This document shows positions 1 to 8,136 of a DNA stretch of 64,000 nt, one piece after another. The stretch is from assembly GCA_002452295.1 (NCBI GenBank), contig DKEX01000092.1, positions 1-64,000 on the forward strand, in the 5' to 3' direction. Every line of letters starts with the position of its first letter. Position 1 is the stretch's first letter. The DNA is from Firmicutes bacterium UBA6811. GTDB taxonomy: Bacteria; Bacillota; SHA-98; UBA4971. The notes below the pieces were generated by a model that saw only the letters and a program-made list of their open reading frames with translations, searched no databases and was not told the DNA's origin. The position numbers were made by a program, and so were the translations under genes.

Positions 1-62
1 CCGCTTGGGGCGCCGTCCCCGAGTGCAACACCGGCAACCCGGCAACTACTGGAAGAGGGGCG
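1..62 (-). repeat. Partial copy A of a dispersed intergenic repeat
   Basis: The first 20 bases are identical to 23922-23941, and the next ~25 remain clearly similar (both contain CACCGGCA). Read on the minus strand it aligns with the right half of copies B and C. It is cut by the window edge, so its full length is unknown. It lies downstream of the exported repeat protein gene. No coding potential is evident. Confidence 0.6.
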
Positions 63-222
63 CGAACTAACGCACCCTCACTTAGCTGGCACCCCGGGCA
101 ACGTTGACTCAACAGGGAGGACAGGCACGAAGAAGATGCCCCGGCTCATCGAGGAGCCGGGGCATCCCGGGCACCTGGGATATCCAGGGCGCGGGGCCGG
201 ATCGCATGTCGCCTCTATTCCT

Positions 223-1092
223 CTACCTCCCGCCCCCGCCGCCGCGGCCGTTGCCCTGGGGCCGGCCCTGGCCGCTGGGATCCCCTGCTCCGTCGCCGCT
301 TGCGCCATCGCCGGAGCCCTTGCCCTTGCCCGGGTCTTCAGGCTTGCCCTTTTCCTTGTGGGCCTCCTTGTGGGTCCTGACCTGCGCCTTGATCTCTTCC
401 TTCAGGGCGTTCCTGAACTCGACGCGATTGCGTACGGCCACGCCCTTCTCGAGGATGCCGTCCCTGCCGACCCCGACAGCCTCGGCGATGCGAAGCCAGG
501 TCTGCTCCTTCACGCGAAGCTCGAGCGCGAGCCTCACCCGCGCTGCCTCCCCGGCGCCAGCCGCGAGGCTCACAGCGCAGAGGATGTCCTGCGCGTCAAG
601 GCCCATGGCGGCGACCGCCCGCACATCGTCGTCCTCGAGGCCGAACCTATCCCGGGCCATGTCCATGGCCGCGGCGTCGTCAAGCTCCTTCCGCCCGTGC
701 CTCGCCCTCACCCTGGCGCCGCCCCTTCCGATGATCTCGCGCACGTACTGGCCGAACGCCCTCGTTGGGACCCCGAGCTGCTTTGCGATCTCGCCCCAGC
801 CTGCGCCGTCTGTGGCAAGCACCAGCACGCCATCGAGGGTCTGGCCGGAGTTCACGGCTATGCTGCACGCGATCACGATCTCGCCCCAGCCGTAACCTGC
901 GTCTCTCAGCGCCTGGACCTGCTCAGCCGTCATGGCGAGCTCCGGAAAGCCGGCGATGATGTTGGCTATGAACGAACTGGTCGCAATACACTCGTCCTCA
1001 GGGTTCGCAGGGTTGACTGCGTACACCGTCCCGCCCAGCAGAAGAGCAGCCACTACAAGCGCCACAACGGTTCTCCTTGCAAGCGTCATCAT
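223..1092 (-). CDS. Exported protein with an internal duplication, function unknown
   Basis: No family was recognised. The 289-residue product begins with a signal peptide (MMTLARR n-region, hydrophobic core to about residue 25). Two modules about 57 residues long follow, roughly residues 56-112 and 156-212. Each has an aliphatic helix (EIVIACSIA, DILCAVSLA) and closes with a related motif (WGEIAKQLGV at 99-108, WLRIAEAVGV at 199-208), exactly 100 residues apart. The last ~55 residues are Lys/Glu-rich, then low-complexity Gly/Asp/Ser ending in a Gly run. The ATG is preceded by GGGGAGGG. It lies downstream of the chemoreceptor gene on the same strand, but terminator-like structures separate them. 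The signal peptide implies an extracytoplasmic protein; the modules could be helical binding repeats, which is only inference. Confidence 0.7.
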   Translation of the reverse strand: MMTLARRTVVALVVAALLLGGTVYAVNPANPEDECIATSSFIANIIAGFPELAMTAEQVQALRDAGYGWGEIVIACSIAVNSGQTLDGVLVLATDGAGWGEIAKQLGVPTRAFGQYVREIIGRGGARVRARHGRKELDDAAAMDMARDRFGLEDDDVRAVAAMGLDAQDILCAVSLAAGAGEAARVRLALELRVKEQTWLRIAEAVGVGRDGILEKGVAVRNRVEFRNALKEEIKAQVRTHKEAHKEKGKPEDPGKGKGSGDGASGDGAGDPSGQGRPQGNGRGGGGGR

Positions 1093-1140
1093 GATCCCTC
1101 CCCGTGGTTTGTGTGGATCTCCTTCTGTCTTACATGTTAA

Positions 1141-1199
1141 ACGCCGGCACGGGCTGGCGGCGTGACGGTGATCACATATGCAAAAAACGCCATCAGGCG
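1141..1199 (-). terminator. Terminator-like structures after the chemoreceptor gene
   Basis: On the minus strand CGCC-TGAT-GGCG (1199-1188) overlaps the chemoreceptor stop codon and is followed by six T. Further down, a longer hairpin (1163-1141, 9-bp arms with one mismatch and a 5-base loop) is followed by TTT. The first stem is short, so only the combination suggests termination. Confidence 0.35.
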
Positions 1200-2848
1200 A
1201 GGGTCTCGATCTCCCTGATCACGTCCCCCGCAAGCCGCGACTGCTCCTCCGCCGATCTGGCCTGGGCCGCGATGCCATCCACAAGCACCTCACTGGCTCC
1301 TATGGCCTCCTGGGCGCTCTCGGCAAGCTCCTGCATCTCGCCGGCCAGCTCCCCTGCCTGCCCCGCCACCTGCCGCGCCGACTCGAGGATCTCGCCCATG
1401 GCCTCCTGCACCAGCCTGGCTTCGCCTGCGCCCTTGCCCGCCGCGTCCTTCACCTCGTCCATGAGGCCGAGGATTTCGTCGAAGGACCCCTGTATCGCCC
1501 GGAAGACCTCCTCAACCCGGGAGGACTGCCGCGAAAGGCCGCGCACGCGCTCGACCGACGCGCCCAGCGACCTCACCACGTCGAGGGTGGACGCCTTGAT
1601 CCCTTCCACTAGCTTCTTGACCTCTTCCACAGCGCTCACGCTCATCTCGGCGAGGCTACCGACCTCCTGGGCCACCCTGCCGAACTCGCGGCCCCCCTCC
1701 CCCGACCGCGCCGACGCTATTCGAGCGTCGAGGGCGATAAGACCGGTCTGGTCCGCGATGTTCGTGATCCCCTGCAGCACCACGTCGATTCGATCCATCT
1801 GCTCCTGCAGCGCGTCAACGTGACAGCTCGCCTCGGTGGCCGTCCTCACGTTGCCGTCCACCATGAGGATGGTCTCGCGAATCACGGCGCTCGCCAGGGT
1901 GAGCCTGCGGCCCAGCGACGATACGGTGGACCTCGTCCTATCGGCAGCCCTCGCGGTGACCTGCGTGCGGTCAGCGAGCATCCGGGCAGCGTCGGCCCCG
2001 GTCTCCATCTGGGAGGCTATCCTCTGGGACGCCTCGCTCGACACCTTGCTCGTCTCGACGACGCCGTGGAATGCCCGAAGCACCGCCCTGAGGGCGGCCT
2101 GGGTCCTGCCGGCGGACGCCCTCATGCCAGAGGACAGGCGTGCCGACCTCTCGCTCTCGCCGTGGGCTGCCTCGGCGGCCTTGCGGATCCCTCGCGAGAC
2201 ATCGACAAGGGTCCTTGTGATGACCCCCGACACGAGAAGGCCGAATATGAAGGCGAACGCGAACGCAAGCGCCACCCCCGCCTTCAACACCGTCGAGAGA
2301 CGCTCGGTGCGCGCCATCCGTGGGCCTATCTGCTCCCATATCCTGAGCTGCACGTGCTCCGAGCGGCTGATGAGCCACTCGCCCTTCCCAGAAAGCGCCC
2401 TCAGGAGCAGGTACATCCGGTTCGGGTCCTTCTCGGCCTGCATGCCCACGAGCACGCTCGTGTATTCGCCCGCCGCGTCGCTGATGTCGTCGAGCATGGG
2501 GAGGATCTTGCGCACATTCCGGTCAGGATGGCGCCGGAGCAGCTCTTCGAGGCTTCCGAGCAGCATCTTCACCTCGTTGAGCTGGTCCTCGGGCCGCAGG
2601 ACTTCGCCGCCACCTGCGATGGTGAGATACACGTTTCCGGTGGTCTGGTATATCTTCTTGGAGATCTCGCCGCTGAGCTGGATGGCGGGAACGTCGCACG
2701 TGTTGATCTGGTGGAGGGCCGCGGTGAGGTTGGAGATCGCGTATAGCGTAAGAAGGCTCAGGACAAGCGTGGACCAGACGATGGCTGCAAAGCCCAGCCG
2801 CACCCTTTCCGTCACGCGCATGCCCGGTTTTCCTCGACGAGCACCCAC
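1193..2848 (-). CDS. Methyl-accepting chemotaxis protein with a divergent signalling tip
   Basis: Membrane chemoreceptor. TM1 is about residues 17-39, an extracytoplasmic helical sensor (four-helix-bundle type) spans 40-187, TM2 is about 188-210, and a long cytoplasmic coiled coil runs to the end. The signalling tip (about 361-390) is recognisable (IADQTGLIALDARIASAR) but departs from the family pattern QTNLLALNAAIEAAR: two conserved Asn are Gly and Asp, and the Glu corresponding to Tsr E385 is Ala. Kinase coupling may therefore be altered. Two starts are plausible: the GTG used here (SD GGGGGG 7 bases away) or ATG at 2821. It follows the second sugar-binding-protein gene on the same strand, suggesting that binding protein could present ligand to it (inference). 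Confidence 0.85.
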   Translation of the reverse strand: MGARRGKPGMRVTERVRLGFAAIVWSTLVLSLLTLYAISNLTAALHQINTCDVPAIQLSGEISKKIYQTTGNVYLTIAGGGEVLRPEDQLNEVKMLLGSLEELLRRHPDRNVRKILPMLDDISDAAGEYTSVLVGMQAEKDPNRMYLLLRALSGKGEWLISRSEHVQLRIWEQIGPRMARTERLSTVLKAGVALAFAFAFIFGLLVSGVITRTLVDVSRGIRKAAEAAHGESERSARLSSGMRASAGRTQAALRAVLRAFHGVVETSKVSSEASQRIASQMETGADAARMLADRTQVTARAADRTRSTVSSLGRRLTLASAVIRETILMVDGNVRTATEASCHVDALQEQMDRIDVVLQGITNIADQTGLIALDARIASARSGEGGREFGRVAQEVGSLAEMSVSAVEEVKKLVEGIKASTLDVVRSLGASVERVRGLSRQSSRVEEVFRAIQGSFDEILGLMDEVKDAAGKGAGEARLVQEAMGEILESARQVAGQAGELAGEMQELAESAQEAIGASEVLVDGIAAQARSAEEQSRLAGDVIREIETLA

Positions 2849-2970
2849 TTAAGAACCCCCCGTAGCCCGGCCTGGCCGCGGTCAGGCCACCAGGCGCCCC
2901 TCCCTGACTTGGGCCTCTGCCAACAGCCCCGCCCCACGCCCTGGGCCTCGCTGCGGAGCTACCCTTTGAG

Positions 2971-2988
2971 GCGGCCTCGCAAGGCCGC
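2971..2988. other. Intercistronic hairpin between binding-protein and chemoreceptor genes
   Basis: Perfect 7-bp inverted repeat GCGGCCT-cgca-AGGCCGC in the 162-bp gap. There is no T run on either side, so it looks more like an mRNA 3'-end stabiliser or attenuating structure than an intrinsic terminator. A second, weaker stem GGCCTG/CAGGCC lies at about 2869-2890. Confidence 0.45.
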
Positions 2989-3010
2989 TGCCCGCATCTG
3001 CGTCGCGCGC

Positions 3011-4270
3011 CTACGGCAGGCGGCGTATCCTTTCCACAGCCGCATCCAGTGCGTCCTGCGGAGTCATGGTCCCCTCGAGCGCGGCGTGGATGAACCTCTG
3101 CATGATCGCGGAGATCTCCTGGTATCTCACGAGCTTGGGCCGGTGATGGAGCCACCGCATCTGCTTCAGCTTGATGTCGAGCGACGGGTCCTTGGCCCGG
3201 GCCTCCGGGCTGAGCTGGAGGGACGTCCACACCGGCACCTCTTGCAGGAACCGGCCCTGGACGGCGGGGCTGGTCATGAACTCCACGTACGTCCAAGCCT
3301 CCTGCTTGTGGGAGGAATTGGCCATTACCGCAAGGCCCTGAAACCCGCTGACCGATGAGGAGACCTGCCCCGTGCTCTCCCGCACCGCCCGCGCCACGGG
3401 CAAAAGCCCCATCCTGGCGTGGCCTGCAACGCGCGATGCGGTGGGGTCGCTCATGAGGGCGCCGAGGAACGTCCAGTTGGGTGCGAACGCCGCCTTCCCC
3501 GCGATGAAGACGTCCTTGACCACAAGCTCGTCGGCGGTGAGCGCGAGCGGATTTATGAGGCCCTCCCGCACCCACCTCGCCATCGTGTCGAGCGCGAGCG
3601 CCCCCGGTCCCCGGTTGAAGATGGGCTGGCCCCCCGGGTCGAAGATGTCGCCGCCGAACGCCCCGACAAGCCATACGTACTCGCAGACGAGGCCCTCCTT
3701 CTGGTTCCACGAGGCGATCATGGGGTAGTCGATCATCCCCTTGCGCTTCATCTCGCGCATCTGGGCCTCCATCTCCTCGACGGTCGCCGGCGGCGCGCCG
3801 AAGCCCGCGCGCCTCAGCATGTCCTCGTTGTAGAAGAGGAAATGGAGATTCGCCAGGAACGGCATGGCCCAGACCCGCCCGCCGTACTCGAAGGCGTTCA
3901 GGATGACCGGGGAGACGTCGTGCCTCGCCTTTTCGGCGAGGCTCCGGTCGAGCGGAACCACGTAGCCCTTCTCCGCGAACTCGGCGACCCAGATGAGGTC
4001 GGCCAGCACCACGTCGTAGGTTGCCACAGGGGACGTGGCGGAGGTGACGATCTTCTGATACTCTTCGTCGTAGCGGACTATGTTGAGCGCGACATCGATC
4101 CCCGACTCCCTCGTGAATTCGCGCGTCATCTCCTCGAACTGCTCGGGCTGGTAGCCTGCCTGGGCCATGTAGATCACGTTCAACCCGGCCTGGGGACCGG
4201 CCGCGGCGCACCGCAAGGTGCCGGCCCCGATGGCGAGAGGCCCGGCGGCCGCGACGGCCAGGACGAGCAT
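3011..4270 (-). CDS. ABC transporter substrate-binding protein, family 1 (second paralogue)
   Basis: Extracytoplasmic carbohydrate-type solute-binding protein, a paralogue of the product of 8137-9390. Both contain LNVIYMAQAGYQP, SWNQKEGLVCEYVWL and ..VWTS.Q near the C terminus. Starting at ATG 4270 gives 419 residues, close to the 417 of the paralogue, with a hydrophobic leader ending about 29 residues before LNVIY, but no good SD and no basic residue. The frame stays open to GTG 4453, but the upstream part is Pro/His/Gly-rich and encoded by short GGATGGCC-like repeats, so it is probably not translated. No lipobox is seen. It is the last transport gene, downstream of the ROK regulator; the extra binding protein may extend ligand range or serve the adjacent chemoreceptor. 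Confidence 0.85.
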   Translation of the reverse strand: MLVLAVAAAGPLAIGAGTLRCAAAGPQAGLNVIYMAQAGYQPEQFEEMTREFTRESGIDVALNIVRYDEEYQKIVTSATSPVATYDVVLADLIWVAEFAEKGYVVPLDRSLAEKARHDVSPVILNAFEYGGRVWAMPFLANLHFLFYNEDMLRRAGFGAPPATVEEMEAQMREMKRKGMIDYPMIASWNQKEGLVCEYVWLVGAFGGDIFDPGGQPIFNRGPGALALDTMARWVREGLINPLALTADELVVKDVFIAGKAAFAPNWTFLGALMSDPTASRVAGHARMGLLPVARAVRESTGQVSSSVSGFQGLAVMANSSHKQEAWTYVEFMTSPAVQGRFLQEVPVWTSLQLSPEARAKDPSLDIKLKQMRWLHHRPKLVRYQEISAIMQRFIHAALEGTMTPQDALDAAVERIRRLP

Positions 4271-4468
4271 CAGGACACGGACGAGGCCTGCCGCGCGGCC
4301 CGGAATGCCTGTGCGGGCATAACAGATCCTGACTGAACGGCCGGAACGGCCAGGATGGCACAGGCGGGCTGGACGGCCTGGACGGTTCGGATGGCCCGGA
4401 TGGTCTGGATGCGGGACCGACACCGACGCCCCTCCCCTCTCCCTCCACCTCACTCGCTGGACGCGTCC

Positions 4469-5812
4469 TCAGGCGTACGCGCTTATGCTCGGCGACTCGA
4501 ACACCCTCGTGAGCGCGAGGCTCGCCGCGCCGATCACGCAGGCGTCATGCCCCAGCGCCGAGACGACGATGCCGAGGTCCTTACCAAGCACCGGCCACGC
4601 GCGGCGCCTGGCGGTCTCCCTGGCGCTTGCGAAGAAAAGGTTGCTCCTGAGGGCGAGCTGCCCCCCGAGGACGATGAGCTCGGGGTTGAAGCAGTTCACG
4701 AGGTTGGCAAGGCCGATGCCGACATACCTGCCGCTCTCTTCGACTATCGCCCGGGCGTGAGGGTCCCCCGCAGCCGCGGCCTCGAGCACGGTGTCCATGG
4801 TGACGGCCTCGATGTCTCCGCCCGCAAGCTCGCTGCAGAGCGTCTTCGCGCCTCGCTTGATATCGCTTATCATCTTGCGAGCGATGGCGGTGCCCGAGGC
4901 CATGACGTCGAGGCACCCGAAGTTGCCGCACTTGCACTGTGGGCCGTCGACGTCCACGGTCATGTGGCCGATCTCGCCGGCCCCGTCGTTCCGGCCGCGA
5001 TAAAGCCGGTCGTCTATGACGATCCCGCCGCCGAGGCCGTAATCGGCCATCACGTAAAGGAAGCTGGAGTATCCCTTTGCCGCGCCGAACCACTTCTCTC
5101 CCCAGGCTGCGGCGTTCGCATCGTTGTCCACCATCACCTCGTAGTCGATCTCGCTCTCCAGCGCTGTCTTGAGGGAGAACCCGCCCCACCCGGGCATGTG
5201 TGGCGAGGCCTGGATGGTGCCTGTGGCGGTGTCCACAGGCCCAGGGTACACAACCCCGACGCCCAGCACCTTCTCCGGGGGGACCTGGCCGGCCCCGATG
5301 ATCTCGCGAATGGCGGAGGCAATCGCAGGAAGGTTCCTGCGGGGACCTTCCTGTGATACGAGGGGACCCTCGACCCTGGCCAGCACCCGGGCATCGAGGT
5401 CTGTAAGGCACACGCGCACCCGGCCCACCTCTATCGATGCGCCGCATGCCGCGTACACCCCACGGTTCAGCTCGAGCATCACAGGCTGCCTGCCGCCGGT
5501 CGAGTCTCCAAGCCCTACCTCGCGGACGAACCCCTCGGCGATGAGGTCGTTCACGATGGATGACACCGTGGCCGGGTAGAGCTGGCTCATCCTCGCCGCA
5601 TCAGCGCGCGAGATCGGTCCGTGCTGCCTCACGATGTTCAGCACGATGTTCCGGTTGATGCTCTTCACGAGCTTCTGGTTGCCCTTTCGTATCGCCGCGG
5701 GTCTTAAGCGCGATAGCCCTCCCAACGCCTTACGCTCCCTTCCGGGCGCTGCAGCCGGACCAGGCCTCCTCCCGGGTCGGACCGGCCGCGAGAACACGTT
5801 CGCACGATACAT
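4469..5812 (-). CDS. ROK-family transcriptional regulator (NagC/XylR type)
   Basis: Predicted sugar-responsive DNA-binding repressor or activator. An N-terminal winged helix (about residues 52-100, ISRADAARMSQLYPATVSSI) precedes a ROK sugar-kinase fold. The fold has the sugar-binding segment DNDANAAAWGE (229-239), the EIGH motif (280-283) and the zinc signature CKCGNFGC (293-300). The kinase-like phosphate loop is weak, as usual in ROK regulators. The first ~45 residues are basic/Pro-rich and unlike the family, so the true start may lie downstream of ATG 5812. It sits inside the sugar ABC operon, so local autoregulation of that operon is the simplest inference. The inducer cannot be deduced. 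Confidence 0.9.
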   Translation of the reverse strand: MYRANVFSRPVRPGRRPGPAAAPGRERKALGGLSRLRPAAIRKGNQKLVKSINRNIVLNIVRQHGPISRADAARMSQLYPATVSSIVNDLIAEGFVREVGLGDSTGGRQPVMLELNRGVYAACGASIEVGRVRVCLTDLDARVLARVEGPLVSQEGPRRNLPAIASAIREIIGAGQVPPEKVLGVGVVYPGPVDTATGTIQASPHMPGWGGFSLKTALESEIDYEVMVDNDANAAAWGEKWFGAAKGYSSFLYVMADYGLGGGIVIDDRLYRGRNDGAGEIGHMTVDVDGPQCKCGNFGCLDVMASGTAIARKMISDIKRGAKTLCSELAGGDIEAVTMDTVLEAAAAGDPHARAIVEESGRYVGIGLANLVNCFNPELIVLGGQLALRSNLFFASARETARRRAWPVLGKDLGIVVSALGHDACVIGAASLALTRVFESPSISAYA

Positions 5813-5937
5813 TCTCCACGCAATACCAGAAGTCCTTCAAGAGGACGTGCCGGGCCGGACACAGCACAGACCAACACAACATGGCATGGCATGGCGCAGC
5901 GTGACGCAACGCGGCGCGAATGCGAGCGCGAGCAGCG

Positions 5938-6855
5938 TCAGCCTTTCACGCTTCCCGACGTGAGGCCCTGAACGATGAACCTCTGGAAGAGGAGCGCCAG
6001 CACCACCGGCGGGATCGCTGCCATGACCCCGGCCGCTGATATCTGGTCGTAGGCCGTTATGTACTGGCTTCCCAGCTCGGCGATGAAGAGCGGCAGCGTG
6101 ATGGCGTTGTTGGACCTTGTGAAGATGAGGGCCAGAAGAAACTCGTCCCATGCCAGCAGGAATGACAGGATGCCGGTGGCCACGAGCCCGGGCGCGCACA
6201 GCGGGAGCACAACGTGCCGGAGCGCCTGCAGCCTGGTGCACCCGTCGATGCGGGCAGCCTCCTCGAGATCCGCCGGGATGGTGAGAAAGAACCCTCTCAT
6301 TATCCAGATCACGAACCCCAGAATGAAGGTGGTGTAGAGGATCACGAGGTTGAGCTTGGTGTCGAAGAGGTGGAATGACGACCCGATGTTCATGAACCCG
6401 TAGTCAATGTAAGACACGATCACGAAGAAGGGTATCACGAGAGCGATGGTGGGGAGCATCCTGATGGACATGAGGGACAGCACCAGCGTCTTCTTCCCCC
6501 TCACAGGGAGGCGCGCCAGGGCGTACGCCGCGAGCGTGCCGGCCACAAGGCAGATGATAGTCACGGAGCTTGCCACGATCATGCTGTTGCGGATGGCGTA
6601 CACGAAGCGCTCGCCTGTCTCGCGCGACAGGTCAAACATCGCACGGAAGTTGGCGAAGGTGGGGTGGCGCGGAAGCCAGTGGGTGGCCCTATCGGATATG
6701 AGCTCGCTGTACGGCGTGATGCTCGAGATGGCAAGCCACGCAACGGGCGCGAGCGTCCACACCACGATGGCCGCGACAGCGACGTAAAGGGCGGCGCGCT
6801 TTAGCCGGAGCGCTGTTTTGCCTTTCGTTCGCGTCCTCATCTGCAAAGCGTTCAT
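5938..6855 (-). CDS. Carbohydrate ABC transporter permease (MalG/UgpE type)
   Basis: Inner-membrane subunit of a CUT1-type importer, 305 residues with six predicted membrane helices, the first at about residues 20-45. The cytoplasmic EAA loop that contacts the ATPase is present (EEAARIDGCTRLQAL followed by PL-x-x-P-G). ATG 6855 was chosen because GGGGGGAG lies just upstream; a GTG at 6876 in frame has no SD. It follows the partner permease by about 128 bp, a gap containing G/C-rich self-complementary sequence (about 6951-6975). No ATP-binding subunit is encoded nearby, so a shared MsmX/MsiK-like ATPase elsewhere is expected. Confidence 0.93.
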   Translation of the reverse strand: MNALQMRTRTKGKTALRLKRAALYVAVAAIVVWTLAPVAWLAISSITPYSELISDRATHWLPRHPTFANFRAMFDLSRETGERFVYAIRNSMIVASSVTIICLVAGTLAAYALARLPVRGKKTLVLSLMSIRMLPTIALVIPFFVIVSYIDYGFMNIGSSFHLFDTKLNLVILYTTFILGFVIWIMRGFFLTIPADLEEAARIDGCTRLQALRHVVLPLCAPGLVATGILSFLLAWDEFLLALIFTRSNNAITLPLFIAELGSQYITAYDQISAAGVMAAIPPVVLALLFQRFIVQGLTSGSVKG

Positions 6856-6983
6856 GTCTCTCCCCCCGAGGTTCACCAGGGTCTGCCATGCCGTCCCCTG
6901 CCCGACCCGGGGTCACCGGCTCCACGCGCACAAGATCCGGCCAGATCGGGCCGGGCCCGGGGGCCGGGGGCCCCCACCTCTTC

Positions 6984-7934
6984 TCAGTATCCTTCGTCAG
7001 TATAGAACAAACGGATGTATATGAGCGCAAGCCCGAGTATGAGCAGCGCCACGAGGAACGACAACGCTGCACCGCTGCCGAAGTGCAGGAACTTCATCCC
7101 CACCTCGTAGGTCAGCACACCCAGCACCCTGATGGAGTACTGCATGATGATGTAGATGATGTCGAACACCCGGAAAAGCTCCATCGTCCGGAGCACCAGC
7201 ACCACCAGGAGCACCGGCTTGAGCAGCGGCAACGTAACGTGCCTGAGCTTCCGCCAGAAGCCCGCGCCGTCCACTGTGGCCGCCTCGTAGAGGCTATCAG
7301 GGATGGTCTGAAGGCCTGCCAGCACCAGCAGCACCACGAGGGGCGTCACCTTCCACGTATCAGCGAGGATGATCATATTCAGCGCCTGCGTGACGCCCAT
7401 CCATTTCAGGAACGGCCCCAGCACAGGGGCACCGGCCAGCGGCACGTCGAACCCCAGCCACACGCGGTCGTACGTCGGAGGAAACACGTGCAGCACTTTC
7501 ATGAGCCCGTTCAGCGCGCCGAACTCGGAGCCTGCGAATATCCACTCCCACATGCGGGCGTTTACCACGGTGGGCACGGCCCACGGGAGGAGGATGATGG
7601 CGCGCACGAAGGACCTGCCCGCAAACTTCTCATTGAGCACCAGCGCGATGGCGATCCCGAGCACGAGCTCTATGGCGAGTGAAACGACGGTGAAGTATAC
7701 GGTTACGCGCACGGCAGGCCAGAAGAGGTCGGACCTGGCGAAATGGTGCACGTAGTTGGCGATCCCGACAAACCGCATGTTTATGCCGCCCACCGTCGGC
7801 TCGGCCTCCTGGAAGCTCAAGAAGAACGCGAAGAGGAGCGGAGCGAGGACTACGGTTGCTATCAAGATCACGCTGGGCGCGAGAAGCCACCGCGCGAGCT
7901 TCCGTCCATTGGGATCAGGCCTTCGCAGGAACAT
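6984..7934 (-). CDS. Carbohydrate ABC transporter permease (MalF/UgpA type)
   Basis: First membrane subunit of the sugar importer, 316 residues with about six helices starting with WLLAPSVILIATVVLAPLLF. The EAA loop reads EAATVDGAGFWRKLRHVTLPL, the usual site of contact with the nucleotide-binding subunit. It pairs with the downstream MalG-type permease. It lies 202 bp after the first binding-protein gene, with a strong hairpin between them. That arrangement is typical where the binding protein is made in excess over the membrane subunits. Confidence 0.93.
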   Translation of the reverse strand: MFLRRPDPNGRKLARWLLAPSVILIATVVLAPLLFAFFLSFQEAEPTVGGINMRFVGIANYVHHFARSDLFWPAVRVTVYFTVVSLAIELVLGIAIALVLNEKFAGRSFVRAIILLPWAVPTVVNARMWEWIFAGSEFGALNGLMKVLHVFPPTYDRVWLGFDVPLAGAPVLGPFLKWMGVTQALNMIILADTWKVTPLVVLLVLAGLQTIPDSLYEAATVDGAGFWRKLRHVTLPLLKPVLLVVLVLRTMELFRVFDIIYIIMQYSIRVLGVLTYEVGMKFLHFGSGAALSFLVALLILGLALIYIRLFYTDEGY

Positions 7935-8079
7935 GGCGAGGCTACCTCCATAGATACGGTTCGGAACTCGGGATGTAGCTCCCGGTCAGGCGCACCCACG
8001 ACGGCGCCACGACAACAACCCGCGTGATGGCGCCGCTCTGCCGACGCCACGGGGAAAGGATCCAGGAAAGACGCCCGGG

Positions 8080-8115
8080 CGAGGGCCGCGATAGCAGCAG
8101 GCGATGCGGCCCTCG
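8080..8115. other. Strong intercistronic hairpin between binding protein and permease
   Basis: Perfect 10-bp inverted repeat CGAGGGCCGC / GCGGCCCTCG with a 16-base loop, starting 22 bp past the binding-protein stop codon. No T run follows in the minus direction. In sugar ABC operons such structures protect the binding-protein message and lower distal expression; that role here is inference. Confidence 0.6.
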
Positions 8116-8136
8116 CGCCAGGGTGCACCTCGGCTG

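Noticed and set aside
2523..4448. 641-codon minus-strand frame across the chemoreceptor and binding-protein genes
   Set aside because: It is an alternative frame of two recognisable genes, with Arg/Pro/Gly-rich translation typical of frame shadows.
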